Assembly: GCA_013339895.1 (NCBI GenBank)
Contig: JABACO010000017.1
Coordinates: forward strand, 448,320-512,319
Direction: 5' to 3'
DNA from: Ephydatia muelleri
Taxonomy: Eukaryota > Porifera > Demospongiae > Spongillida > Spongillidae
Length of the DNA stretch: 64,000 bases
The notes below the pieces were generated by a model. That model saw only the letters and a list, made by a program, of their open reading frames with translations, was not told where the DNA came from and did not search any database. Below are positions 19,973-42,853 of this stretch, one piece after another. The number at the start of each line of letters is the position of its first letter. Within the stretch, counting starts at the first letter, position 1. Both the position numbers and the translations under genes were made by a program.

Positions 19973-22900
19973 TTGGGGGATTCGACCAATGCAAGCACGA
20001 TTCTTCCCCTCCCACCCTTATCCAATCAGAATCCACAAGCGCCTCAAAAGCCTCGATCGTCACCTCAGATGTCCACCAGCTTGGCACCAGTACCGGAGGT
20101 ACTGTACGAGTCATCATCATCATCCCAGTGGGCTGGTACAGCTGATAGACCATCCACCTCAAAGCAGTCCCCACCTCCACCCCCACCTCCACCAGCACCT
20201 GCCATGCCTGGCGCCCCTCCTCCCCCTCCTGCCCCTCCCCTGCCCGGTCTGACCATAACTGGACCTGGAGCTCCACCTCTTCCTCCTCCCCCTCCTCCAC
20301 CTCCACCTCCACCTGTTGTTGCCGCGCAACCACAGATGAGCTTCAGCGAGATGATAGCACAGCACAAGCTGAAGGCTAATGAAGACGGTCAGTAGCTATG
20401 GTAACGATGTTACTAAGCACGGCAGGAAGGTTATTAAAATGGCAGTTAGACATGGCAGTTCGGTTATTTAACCATGATAGCTAGGTCAAGTGGTCAAATG
20501 TATGCTGATTGGCTGTAGCTTTGTGCTGGGTAGCAGCTCTCCGTGCTAATTATGTTGGGCTTGAGTGACTGCCATACAATTGGCCCAGATGACTGAGCAT
20601 AGCAGGGCGCATGACCTAGGCACGCGTAAGGATAAGTGGTGTGCATAACAGAGAACCACGACGACATGTGACTATCACATGGTATTCATAGCGATAGTCA
20701 TGTGACATCACATGATTGTCACACGCTCCAAGTATCACGGTTCTCTTTGTTCTCCACTGTAGCAAGCAAGAAGCCAAAGAAGTCTATTTCAATGCAACAA
20801 GAACAAGGCTTCGAGATAGCCAAGGCGCTGGAGAACAGAAAGCCATTGAGAAAGACATCAAGTGCTGCCAGCATTGATGGTACTGCTGTACCCCTTTCTT
20901 TCTCCCCACATGACCACTGCCATAAGTCACATGCACTCACATGCCCACTGCCATAAGTCACAGCAACACATGCCCACTGCCATAGTACACTGCCAATCCA
21001 ATGCACTGCCATAAGTACATGCCATCCACTGCCCACTGATAGTACATGCACTTCCACAGCCATGACATAAAGTAACATGCCACTACAATGACCAACTGCC
21101 ATAAGTCACAGCCACCACATGACCCACTGCCATTAAGTCAAATGCCACTCCACATGCCCACTGCCATAAGTACATGTCCACATGACCACTGCATAATGTC
21201 ACATGCTCCACATGTACCACTGCATAATTCAACCTGCTCATGCCCATAAGTCACATGCTCCAATGACCACTGCCATAAGTCACATGCTACACTATCGACA
21301 ACTGACGCTAAGTCACATGCGCCACTCACCTGACCCACTGCATCAGTCACATGCATCACATGACCCACTACCATAAGTCACATGGCACTCCCACCTTAAA
21401 ATCACAACTCTGTAACATGTGCTACTTTTCATGTAAACCAACCAACCTCATTAACACCATCTTCCACGTTTAGTACCCCCACCATCAACCAGCAACCCCT
21501 CAGAGCTAGAAATGAAAGTGAATGCAAGAAAGCTTAGCATGGAACAAGGCAAGCGAGGCTCAGAAAAGCACACAAGCAGGAGAAGGGAGCATTTCTTCCC
21601 TTCTTTCTCCATTTTATCTTTGTCCAGATAACTGGAACCCCATCTCCCCTTCTACACTGTTCCATCATGTCCTTCTACCTCCCCTTCACTGTTCCATCTC
21701 CCCTTCTACCTCCCTTCACTGTTCCATCATGTCCTTCTACCTCCCCTTCACTGTTCCATCTCCCCTTCTACCTCCCCTTCACTGTTCCATCATGTCCTTC
21801 TACCTCCCCTTCACTGTTCCATCTCCCTTCTACCCTCCCCTTCACTGTTCCATCATGTCCTTCTATCTCCCCTCCCTTCACTGTTCCATCTCCCCTTCTA
21901 CCTCCCCTTCACTGTTCCATCTCCCCTTCTACCTCCCCTTCACTGTTCCATCATGTCCTTCTAATCTCCCCCTTCACTGTTCCATCTCCCCTTCTACCTC
22001 CCCTTCACTGTTCCATCATGTCCTTCTACCTCCCCTCACTGTTCCATCTCCCCTTCTACCTCCCCTTCACTGTTCCATCTCTCCCCTTCTACCTCCCCTT
22101 CACTGTTCCATCTCCCTCTTCTATCTACCCCTTACCTCCCTTCACTGTTCCATCTCCCCTTCTACCTCCCCTTCACTGTTCCATCTCCCCTTCTACCTCC
22201 CCTTCACTGTTCCATCTCCCCTTCTACCCCTCCCCTTCACTGTTCCATCTCCCCTTCTACCTCCCCTTCACTGTTCCATCTCCCCTTCTACTCTACCTCC
22301 CCTTCACTGTTCCATCTCCCCTTCTACCTCCCCTTCACTGTTCCATCATGTCCTTCTAACCCTCCCCTTCACTGTTCCATCTCCCCTTCTACCTCCCCTT
22401 CACTGTTCCATCTCCCCTTCTACCTCCCCTTCACTGTTCTCTCCCCTTCTACTCCCCTTCACTGTTCCATCTCCCCTTCTACCTCCCCTTCACTGTTCCA
22501 TCATGTCCTTCTACCTCCCCTTCACTGTTTCCATCTCCCCTTCTACCTCCCCTTCACTGTTCCATCATGTCCTTCTAACCTCCCCTTCACTGTTCCATCT
22601 CCCCTTCTACCCTCCCTTCACTGTTCCATCTCCCCTTCTACCTCCCTCATCCTTCACTGTTCCATCATGTCCTTCTCTTATTATAGAGCGCCCTGAGGCA
22701 GAATCTGCCGTCCTGCCGTGGAAGGCAACAGGGCTCAGGTTAAGATGTGGCTCCTTGATCAAGGATATGGGGGGTAGTGTAGTCCCTCTAGCCAGGATAT
22801 GGGGGTGAGTGTAGTCCCTCTAGCCAAGGATATGGGGGGAGTGTAGTCCCTCTAGCCAAGGACTATGGGGGTGGGGGGGGGGGGGGGGTGAGTGTAGTCC

Positions 22901-24129
22901 CTCTAGCCAAGGATAGGGGGGGGGGGGTGAGTGTAGTTCCCCTCTAGCATCAGCCCATTCAAGAAGGAGAGTTGGAGAGGATAGGGAAGTGGGAGCTGGA
23001 AGGCTAGGGGAAGGGGGGGGGGGGGGTGGGGGGTTGGAGGGGGGTTGGAGAAGGCTAGATTACGGGGAGTGGAAGGGAGGTTGAAGAGGGATGGATGGGG
23101 GAAGAGGGAGCTGGAAGGAGTTAGAGAGTGCTGGATGGGGAGGAGGGAGTTGACTTATCCTTGATGCAATCCTGTAGCACTGTGGACAAGGTGGACTGCT
23201 CTGCAGACAAGCTGTATGAGATGAGTAGAGATGAGCTTCGTGATCTGTGTGGTGTGGGTGATGGAGTGAGGCTGTTCAGCCAACTACAGAAGGACAAGGC
23301 ACAGGTGATCATTGGTCTCCTCCTTCCTCCTCTCTTCTCTCCATCTTCCTCCTTTCACTCCCTCCCCTCTCAATGATTCTTAAATGCTTTCATTGCTTGC
23401 ATATCTCAACTCTTTCATTTACTAGTCTGCATCTGTTCTGTGGTGATGTCTATTTATTTACGTAGGCGCAGAAAGAAGGAGGCGCGGTTAAGGAGAATGA
23501 CTTTGAGGTTAGTGCCATCTTCACATGTGCACAGAAATGTGTATGGATGCATGTTCCTATTACAAGGATGTAATCATGTGTCCGTACATTCGTCTTGTGT
23601 TGTATGCGCTCCTGTACACACAGAAATATATCATACGTGTAGCACATGTGTAAATGCATGATGTAGACATGCACTATATGTGTACGTGCGTACATAGTGC
23701 GTATGTAAGGTGAACACATGACCATGTATGGACGTGCATCCCACAACAGCGATTGATGAGGCTAAGGAAAACGAAGGCTGAAAAGCCAGGCGAGGGGCCT
23801 CCCCTGGCACCCGGAGCATGGAGACAAAATGCGGTTGACAATGAGGATGTAAGTGTGTCATGGGTGTGCTAGAGTTTAGGGGATGGGTGCTAGTGTTTGG
23901 AGTGGGTGCTTAGTGTTTAGGGGACGGGTGCCAGTGTTTGGGTGTATGTGCTAAGTGTTTAGGGGATGGTGCTAGTGTTAGAGGGTGGGTGCTAGTGTTC
24001 GGTGTGTGCTAAGTGCATAAGGGATGGTATTAGGGGTTAGTTGAATGCTTTTGTTAGAGTGGTATGGGTTTGTGATTTGTAAAGACAAGTGCTGACTTCT
24101 AGCCTAGTTGTCATCACTAGATCTCATAC

Positions 24130-24192
<63 letters not shown>

Positions 24193-26480
24193 ACAAACAC
24201 ACATACATGCACATTCATATGCTCACATACGCTCCACGAACACTCCCAGGGACCCACGAGGCAGTTGATCCCTAGGCGGTCTGAGAGGGATCTAAAAACT
24301 CCCACTCCTCAGCAGCCAGAGCTGAAGGGCAAGTGGGGCAACAGGGATGCGGCCAGGCAAGCCAGTAGCAATGGAGACCGCAGTCCACCCACAACCACAG
24401 GGGACAGGCGACAGAAGCACAGCAAAGAGGAGGCATCTTCAAGCAGGAGGAAGGGCAGGAGGCACTCCCGAGATGGGGAGGAAGAGGAGAACACTCCATC
24501 GAGGAGGAGAGGCGAAGATAAGGAGGAGAAAAAAGGACACAAGAAGGGAAACAGTCGCAGTAAGGACGAGGACACAAAGCAGAAGTCGTCAAAGAAGAAT
24601 TCCAAATCAAAGAGAAGTGAGGACGATGATGATGATGACTCTGGTAAAGAGAAGTCGTCGAAAAAGAAAGATGGCAGCAGCAAAAAGAGTGGTAAGAAGA
24701 AACCAACCAACATTGACGAATTTGATGAGGAGGAGCTAAGCAATAGCAAGTCCGAGTCCGAGTCTGAAAGCGGCAGCAAGAGTGGATCTAGTTCCGATTC
24801 TGATGCAGAAAGCAAGAGGAAGGCAAAGAGCGCCCTAATAGCAGAGAGGGCCAATGCAAAGTGGGCACTGGGTGAGGATGGCAGTGAGCGGGAGGAGCTG
24901 GAAAGGAGGATAGCGGACCACCAGAAGGAGATAAGGAAGCAGATGGGTGCCTTGCAGGCTCTACAAGCTGCTCAGGACAAGGCGACACTTCCTCCCCAAC
25001 AACAGAAGATGCTGCAGCAGGACCTTGAGGGGTTAAAGCAGATACACACTCGGCTGGAGGAAAGTCCAGGGAATATGGAGCTCCAGATGCAGCTCCTAGG
25101 GCTCCAGATGGTCTTGTGCGACCACCTCAAGAAGTTCCAACAAGATCTCCAACCTCCATCACAAAGCCCTCAGAGCCAACAATACCAGCTGTACCAACCT
25201 CAGAACCAAAATGGGGTTGCTTACCAGCAGCCACAACAGGGACCTTACCCTCCTCATCATCAAAATGGAGGTCAGTTCCAACCTCATGGAGGGTCCTACC
25301 AATCTCAGCACCTAGGCGGCCCCCCACCAATCTCAGCACCTAGCTAATGGAGGTCCCACACCAATCCCAGCACCCTAATGGAGGTCATTATCATTCACCT
25401 CATGGCCCCTACATGGTCAACCATCAAAATGGAGACATCTTCTCGCCACACAATCAAAATGGGCCCTACATGCCACAGTCTTATCCCCCTCCGTTGTCTG
25501 GATACCACCCTCACAGCGGGTACCCAGCGATTCCCCAGCAGCCATACGTGCCACAGGTTGCCTACCCGCCAGCTGCAGCAGTGGCTGTCCCAGGGCACGT
25601 GGTACCTCCCGTAGCGGTACCCGGGCACGTGATCTCTCCCGCGGCAGCCGTGTCAAGTGTAAATGGCCCGGCGTTGCTGGAAGTGCAGATGCTGGTTGAA
25701 AAGCAGAAGCAGCTGATGGAAGAGCGAAAGAAGCTGGAGGAGGAGAAGCGAGTGGAGGAAGAGGAGCGAAGGAAGGAAGAGGCGGAGCAGCAACAGCGGA
25801 TGCTGGAGGAACAGCAACGGTTGTTGGACGAACAAAAGCAGATGATGGAGGAACAGAAGCGGAAGTTGCAAGAGCAGTTGGCGATGGAGGAACAGAAGAA
25901 GGCCGTGGATGAGCAGAAGGCGAAGCTCCTGCAGGAGCAGCAGGCCATAGAGGAGCACAAGCGGAAGATGATGATGGAACATCAACAGCGCTCCATGATG
26001 GAGATGATGATGGAGCAGCACCAGCGCGCGATGGTGGAGCAGCAGAGGAGGGCGGTGGAGGAGCAGAAGGCGCTCCTGGAGCAGCAGCTCGAACAGCAGC
26101 GGGCAGAGAAGCACCAGCGACTCGAGAAACAGCGCGTCGAGCAGCAGCGACTGGAGCAGCTGCGATTGGATCAACAGCAGCGGCTGGAACAACAGCGGCT
26201 CGAACATCAGCGGCTGGAACAGCAGCGCCTCGAGCAGCAACGCTACGAGCAGCAGCGGTACCGCGAACTGGAGCTGCAGGCGCAGCTTTCGGCGCTAAGG
26301 TCCCCTGGTCCGGTTCCGAACATCGTATCTCCGTTGCACCCCGTGGGTCCCGTTTCGACGTTGACACCTTTGCACCACACGGCCCCGAGCATTTCTTCTC
26401 TGAACCCGACAACCCCGGGGATGTCTCCGTTGCACCCCGCGGGCTTGCACTCGATGATGTTCAATACTGGGCTGTACTGA
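19973..26480 (+). CDS. EPS8-like: EPS8-like actin regulator, 3' part, with a long extra C-terminal coiled-coil tail
   Basis: Visible exons: about 19973-20393 (start uncertain), 20763-20879, about 21474-21590 (donor unclear), 22686-22737, 23184-23304, 23466-23508, 23750-23849 and 24250-26480. The first encodes a proline-rich, formin/WH2-like region ending MSFSEMIAQHKLKANEDG. The segment WKATGLSTVDKVDCSADKLY with MSRDELRDLCGVGDGVRLFS matches the EPS8 C-terminal effector (SAM-like) domain, which caps and bundles actin. RLMRLRKTKAEK fits the end of EPS8. The final exon then adds over 700 residues: an Arg/Lys/Ser/Asp-rich region, a helical segment, a Gln/Pro/His-rich stretch, a Glu/Gln/Arg coiled coil of about 200 residues and a short tail ending FNTGLY. 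Two one-base shifts near 25330 and 25368, inside a HQSQH-NGG repeat, are needed to keep it open. The SH3 and PTB parts would be upstream, in or beyond the gap. Confidence 0.65.
20895..21390. repeat. Degenerate minisatellite (catgaccactgccataagtc)
   Basis: Highly diverged units of about 24 bases built on acatgcccactgccataagt fill the intron after the 20763-20879 exon. Confidence 0.9.
21645..22676. repeat. 32-bp minisatellite, about 1 kb
   Basis: About thirty copies of a pyrimidine-rich unit (cttcactgttccatctcccc then ttctacctcccc), with a ccatcatgtcc variant interspersed. It lies in an EPS8-like intron. The 428-codon ORF through it is an artefact. Confidence 0.95.
22745..23060. repeat. G-rich repeat region with poly-G tracts
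   Basis: Several copies of ggatatgggggtgagtgtag with tccctctagccaa, followed by long G homopolymers. The G runs are likely to be poorly called. Confidence 0.85.
24131..24190. repeat. (CA)n microsatellite in EPS8-like intron
   Basis: A CA tract just before the last exon acceptor at 24250. Confidence 0.95.
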
Positions 26481-26853
26481 GCGTTGGCGCTGTTTTTTTT
26501 TTCAGAGTACCCAAAGACTTTTCATCATTGCCGCGTGTTGTTCTCGTCAGTCTTTGTTTCATGTATACGATGAACGCTGTGTTCGTTGCGCGCGCTTTAA
26601 AAAGTATTCTGCTGTGACCTTGATTATTTTATTTTATTTTATTTTATATTAGTATAGACTGTTCTTATTTTTAATGCGCTATATGTTTGCACTGTCTTAA
26701 GACTGAAGATACATTTTGTTGTTTGTTGTTTGTTCGTGACACGCGACCCATGCGAACGACAGCATTTCCCTCCGCTTTGGAACGCTGACGCTGCCCGCAT
26801 GCAAATTTTTTGGACGTCATACATGTAAATAATACACGGACGTATATTTTATC
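26481..26853. other. 3' UTR and downstream region of EPS8-like gene
   Basis: AT-rich sequence after the stop codon, with five tandem ttttattttattttatttta-type units near 26630-26646. No separate gene is seen before the hAT element. Confidence 0.5.
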
Positions 26854-26861
26854 CTCCCCGA

Positions 26862-27736
26862 CAGTGTTGCCGCGAAATAACCTTCATTTTTAATCGTCTA
26901 TATCGCGATATGAGCATTTAATCGCGATATAAATATCGCGATATATTAAATTATTCATGATTCATTGTTGGGGTGAATAGTTATGGCTACCACTAAGGAT
27001 AACGTATCCCAAAAACCTACTCGCTACCAACGCGTCCAGGACATAAAAGCCTGTCTTGGTTGAACCCTGCTGATAAGAAAAGAGTTATTTGTCAGTTGCA
27101 TACTGAAATGATTAATGTTTCTGGTTGGAATCTTGCAGCAGATGAAGAGGAAGATAATGATTCAGAGCCACCAGCATAGAAACCAGCATTAACATCAGAG
27201 GAGGATGATTTTGATCTACTGTTTGGTCAGAAAGAAGATTCAGAGGCAGAGGGACAGGTACAAAGTGATGATCATCTCCAGCATTTGCAAGATGAATTGG
27301 ACCGATACCTTATATAAGGAAGCTGACATCAATTTCAGAAAAGATGATCCATTGCTGTGGTGGAGAAATCATGAGACCTACTTCCCTACCATAGCTAAAC
27401 TAGCAAGGAAGTACTTATGCATTCCAGCTTCAACAGCACCTTCTGAAAGGGTGTTTTCCACTGCAAAGAATATCCTTCAGAAGAAAAGGTGGCGCATCTT
27501 ACCTTGATTAAAGGCTGGGGAAATGTATCTTTCTCAGGCAAAATGCGAAACTGTTTTAACTTTAACCGTAAATTAATTTCATGAGATACCTAAATGTATG
27601 CTTGTTCCTTGTTCGTTTCTAAATTAAGGTTTCCAAAATCCGTATATCTTTGTTAACGTCCGTATATGTTTATTTCGCGATATGACTAAAGATTAATCGC
27701 CTTTCGCGATATAAACATTATATCGCGGCAACACTG
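26862..27736. mobile_element. Non-autonomous hAT transposon with transposase remnant
   Basis: The 875-bp element is flanked by a perfect 8-bp target duplication, ctccccga, at 26854-26861 and 27737-27744. The termini are inverted repeats (cagtgttgccgcga and tcgcggcaacactg). Inside, on the plus strand, a fragment at 27205-27507 encodes YLCIPASTAPSERVFSTAKN, a hAT C-terminal dimerisation motif. An N-terminal fragment near 26982 (MATTKDNVSQKPTRYQRVQD) is interrupted by stops. TIR, 8-bp TSD and hATC domain together make the family call firm. The element is internally deleted and inactive by itself. Confidence 0.93.
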
Positions 27737-27744
27737 CTCCCCGA

Positions 27745-28057
27745 TAATTAGCGCTAGGATATAATATCCGGCCGAATATGATATCCTAGTACCTAGGATA
27801 AACTATCTATATTTAATCATACAGGATATATTTGGGATCGAAAGAGCATGTTTTTTTTTCAAGATTTCAAATTATTTGATATTCTAGAAGTCTGAAATGT
27901 CCTCTACACATTGCTTCTTACGCACTGAGAATCGGAGTATCTGTCATGGAGTTGTAAGGCTTTGAATTTTGAATTAGCCATACATTTCAACGCAAGCGTT
28001 ACATTTCTATTGCGCGTACTGGGACAATGTATGTGGTACGTCTCTTTTCGCGGAAAC

Positions 28058-28094
<37 letters not shown>

Positions 28095-28420
28095 CAATAA
28101 CAGCTCAATTTATAATTTCTGCAAGATATTTATAACACTTCAAGTTTTTTGTTTGTTTTTTTTGAATAATAAAATTAATGAAGTATCAAGTTGAAAGGGT
28201 TTTACATAGCTGAAAGATTGGCCTTGCTGTCTGAAATTGCAAGGTCAATTGATGTTTCGAAGAGATGTGCCTGTGGTAAGAAGAGCGCGAACCACGGAGG
28301 CACATGATAGCTGACCTAAGTAGGGAGAAGCTCACTTTGCAGCGAAGCCAGAATAGTGTTATATTAATTTACTGTACGGCTGTTCCTGCTTATCCGCAAT
28401 CAACGAAGCAAGTCTCTTGA
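27745..28420. other. Non-coding region with poly-T tract
   Basis: No gene is seen. A T homopolymer of about thirty bases lies at about 28062-28094, with further T runs around 28150-28160. It could be the poly(A) tail, in inverse orientation, of the retroelement fragment that follows. Confidence 0.4.
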
Positions 28421-28996
28421 AAACTACTGTAGCAGTAGATCCCAATCCGCCTGTGGTTGAGAAACTAATGGAGAAAAGGAACCAAACTCGATTTCCCGAA
28501 TGCGTTGTTCATATGCACGTTTCTTTTCCAGTTCAGCACGGCGGTAGCACTGTGGTAAAGGGACTTTGCTTAAAGTAGCACAAAAAGGATTGAAAACCCT
28601 AACATCAAAGTAAGTCTTTTGTCTATTATGCTCCCAAAAATTCTCAGCAACGATGTCAAGACGAGCATCATCAGATGAGATAGATGTTTTTTGTGTTAGA
28701 TGTTCGCCTGAAAGCTTCTGCAGTACAGGTTCAATGCCAACGATGTTGCTCACTTCGGTCGGAAGGGTGGCAGTGATATATCGAAGTTCGTTGTGACGGA
28801 TGGAGCTAGGGATATCCACCAGAGGAGCAGCTTAAGGCGTGTTCTACTGTGAATGGTTTGCCGCAGATGCACACTAAAGGGAGTGAAGAAGGTTGCCAGC
28901 CGAAACGCAGACAAAGGGCATCTCGAAAATCTCCCTTGTAGAGGGCAAAAGTTAAACCATGAGAGGTTAACGGGAGAGCAGTAAGCCAGCTACTAT
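28421..28996 (-). mobile_element. Retroelement-derived C-terminal fragment, frameshifted
   Basis: Minus-strand reading gives CICGKPFTVEHALSCSSGGY and, after a frame change near 28825, SIRHNELRYITATLPTEVSN, then DDARLDIVAENFWEHN, KTYFDVRVFNPF and KKRAYEQRIREIEFGSFSPL. I recognise this block as a common C-terminal region of retroelement polyproteins in invertebrate genomes. No reverse transcriptase domain is present, so this is a truncated copy. The exact superfamily is not determined. Confidence 0.65.
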
Positions 28997-29092
28997 AGAC
29001 CCCTTTTCACTTGATGCCTCCAAAATTCTCCGAAGACGCGGAGGGAACGTGCTTAAGAGATGTTTCTCTATATGATAAAAAACCCAGTAATA

Positions 29093-29826
29093 TTAACACC
29101 GCGTCCGCGAGTAAAGTGGGTCAATTTAGGCCGTTTTTGGGGGAAGTAAAAAAAACTAAAAGGTCCGCTGATGAGTATTTATCTTTTTCAAATACAGGAA
29201 TGTGAAAGTACAACTCTTGAGACAACATTGGATGCATTTTGTGAGAGATCATTCAACTTGCTGGATGCTACAAATGCGGCGATATAAAAGTGGTCTATGT
29301 CAATGAAACCATATTTCATCATAATAGAAAAACGGCAATAATCACATTGTATAAGCCAAGTTGAACTTTTAAACATTTCAATGCTTTTTCAATCATATGC
29401 AATGTATTTTATTTACTGTGTGCATGTGTTGTATCGTGTCCATAGAACGCTATACATTACCGCATGCGATTTAACTTTGTTGCTTTGCACGCTGCTTTGC
29501 GAGTCTGCATGCGCACATAATTTTATTTTCAGGGAAACCAAGAGCTGCATTGATATAGATTACTTATGCATGCTTATGAATTTACAGTAAAGAAGGGAAG
29601 GGGTGTAAAATGATAAAATGATAAGCGTTGTACCGAACTAGTTTATGTAAAGTGCGTGCATCAAAACTGTGATAGTTGCAGCTGTTATAAATTATAATGC
29701 GAACATCGTGTAAAAGGCTACTCTACTTTTTTACAACTAGTACCTGTGATTCTGTTGTTAGCGGATCTTTTAGGTTTTTAGTTTCCCCTCAATTCTGACC
29801 CACTTTACTCGCGGACGCGGTGTTAA
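29093..29826. mobile_element. TIR element of about 730 bp without recognisable transposase
   Basis: Perfect 31-bp terminal inverted repeats: 29093-29123 begins ttaacaccgcgtccgcgagt and 29796-29826 is its reverse complement. If TTAA is the target duplication, the element proper starts cacc. The interior contains only short ORFs without recognisable domains. It directly abuts the foldback element at 29827. Confidence 0.85.
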
Positions 29827-30406
29827 ATGGGACAGTTTCCGCGCAAATGTCCTATGTTTTATAACATTATAACTAAAATGCTCTGGGCGTGAATCGTCGT
29901 AGCGTCCGAACGGTTAATGCTGTCGACTTCCTATTTTCACCACATGATGCCACACCATCTCTCTATGGATAAATCGAATATTGTCTAGTTTCGCGGGTCG
30001 GGTCTAATACATATAATATATATATTAGACCCGACCCGCGAAACTAGCGGGAAATGTGCTTTAACTTAGAAAGCAAATAGTTTATCACCTGTTGAAGTAA
30101 AAATTAACGAAAAGGATACTTAAGTACCTCAAGAGCTTCTCTAACTGGAAACCGAATTTGAGGCAATGCCGACACTCCTGCAGGGAAATACTCGTGTTTC
30201 GAACCCCTGGGGTAGACCTCTTGTATTTTCCTCAGGGAGTGGAGCTAAGAGACAATATTCGATTATCCATAGAGAGATGGTGTGGCATCATGTGGTGCAA
30301 ATAGGAAGTCGACAGCATTAACCGTTCGGACGCTACGACGATTCACGCGCAGAGCATTTTTATAGTTATAATGTTATAAAACATAGGACATTTTCAAACT
30401 GTCCCA
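29827..30406. mobile_element. Foldback-type element with arms of about 160 bp and an internal palindrome
   Basis: The left arm, from 29827 (tgggacagttt) to about 29986, is repeated in inverse orientation at about 30247-30406, ending aaactgtccca, with only a few differences. Between the arms, 29985-30009 and 30023-30047 form a perfect 25-bp palindrome (ctagtttcgcgggtcgggtc...) around an AT-rich loop. No coding sequence is seen. Confidence 0.85.
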
Positions 30407-31096
30407 AATATTCACAATTATTCTTTTAGTAAAGATAGACTCTTAATTATTGAATAGAATTGTGACCGTGTCTGCCGTAGACTCCCCGTTCGCAACCCGC
30501 CTGCACAAGAGATCTTTCAGAACCGATTAATTTAACCAGATGTGTGAACATCAGCAACCGCGTGGTTTGGAGTAAATTTTTCAGCATGGATCATGATGCT
30601 TAAATTAGTCCAATCAAGAGCTTTACTAATGTTTCCCCCCCTCCCCCCCTTTGCCCGTGAATCAGGGCAATCGACAATCTATGAATGGGTAGGTCTTTGA
30701 CTGATTTTATGTACCGTTCCCCTTTGTGCTATAATTTATGTCCTCTACACAGTAATTCTTAATTAATCTGACTGCCTGTTGCGGAGGTTTAAGACACTGA
30801 ATTTAAGGTTTCTATTGTTTGCACTAGAAATTTGTATTATAATATGCGTTAGGTTCTTTGTTGCATTCTTATTATAATTATGGTATCAATCATTTCCTTC
30901 CATTTTGGCATCCCATAATCCTTAACAAAATAACTGACAGCTGGCCACATGGGAGTACATGTACAGGACACGTCTTATCTGACAGGTAATTAACCTGCTA
31001 GTTTTCTGTTATGATGACATTTCTTTTACCATGACACAACACAGCATTCTCAGCAATGAAATTGAAACACATAAATACCCCCCTCTGCCATTCAAA

Positions 31097-41539
<10,443 letters not shown>

Positions 41540-42353
41540 CGACCGGTTTGTGCTTGAACTTTAATTAGGAGAGGGGGAAAAAGTCTGCAAGCGTAAAGCA
41601 GAGGGGGAGGGGCACATTAGCGCATTGTAGGCGGGGAACCGAATCAACTGACCTGCTGCTCTTGTGTGGTTTCGCGTTAATTGTGGGCGTAGTTTCCTAC
41701 CGTCACTCACGCCAGTCTCTCCTGTAGTATTATAATTTGTATGTATGTTTATTTGCCGTTACTATAGGAGTATAGCTCATGAATTAGATCTGCCTCGTGT
41801 TCGGAACCTTCGTGCGAAACATTCCCACTGCCCCGTGCGCTGTCGTTTGATTGTTTCCTTGTTGTTTTTATAGCGACGTCCCGGCGAGAACCGGTAAGTG
41901 TGCACACACTCGGGGTTTAGTTGCTGTGGGATGTGAACACGCATATCACTGTATGCTCCTTCCCCATGCCGTCTCGTCCCAGCGTAAATCTTATTTTATT
42001 GCGTCCTGATCCGGGGGGATCGTTCTCCCTCCCTCCCTCCCTTTCCTCGTGTTAATTGGCGGTACATACGGACTTAGCAACAAATGTAGTCCCTTTGGCT
42101 GGCAGTGTGTTGCTTATAATTGCTCGAAACATCACCGGCTATGCTAGCGTCTATTGTTTTCGAGAGCGAAGTGGATGGACACCACTCGAGCAGTCTGTCG
42201 TGCGGGCGCAGGGGACAAGAGCATGCTTTTATTCACACCTTTGCATTAGGCAAGAGACACACAACACACACAGCCTTGTGTCTGAACGGACGCAGTTGCA
42301 CAACGTTGGGATTGGATGACCTCATGTTGTTTTTGTAGGACTCGTGTAAACAA
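41540..42353. promoter_or_regulatory. Divergent intergenic region between receptor gene and RIPOR-like gene
   Basis: The two genes point away from each other across about 800 bases. A likely 5' UTR donor for the plus-strand gene (gagaaccggtaagtg) is at about 41886-41900, with an acceptor-like ttttgtag near 42331-42338, so the RIPOR gene may have a non-coding first exon. Part of this spacer is repeated at the end of the window (63821-64000). Confidence 0.5.
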
Positions 42354-42782
42354 ATGGCATCGCAGCCCAGCGCGGGTAAGAAGCTGAAGATCTAATCATT
42401 AAAGCACAGGCCTACAAAAAGCGCACTTTGCGAGAATGTCTTTGCCATTAATGTCTTTCTTGTAACCTTTATTTATTTATTTTTTGGGTTATTACATGTG
42501 TTGGTCCTGGCCTGTCTATCTTTCAACACAGTGATGGCAGTTCCAGCTGCCTCGGCGAACTCTCCCTTCAAGAATAGGCGAGGAAACGTCAAGTTCCTGT
42601 CGGGGAGGTTTAACGCCACCAAGGTCCAGACCCGTCCCAAGAAGACGGGAGGGGGAGGAGGGCTCCTGTCCCTACGCAGTACACGGCGCGCGGCACCTAG
42701 GCCGTCCAGGGTCAAGGGAGTGTTCGAGAGCTTGCTGTGCGCACTCAAGTGAGTGGGTGTGGCCTCGGGATAGACGCACACG

Positions 42783-42853
<71 letters not shown>

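Noticed and set aside
21522..22808. 428-codon plus-strand ORF rich in PFYLPFTVPS
   Set aside because: Artefact of the 32-bp pyrimidine-rich minisatellite in an EPS8-like intron. Only the flanking 21474-21590 and 22686-22737 segments look like exons.
25417..26412. 331-codon minus-strand ORF opposite the EPS8-like coiled coil
   Set aside because: Mirror frame of a Gln/Glu-rich coding region. Codon bias and homology support only the plus strand.
29011..29205. 64-codon ORF (KPSNINTASASKVGQFRPF...) overlapping the left TIR
   Set aside because: Considered as part of a transposase. It is short, matches no family I know and runs across the TIR boundary.
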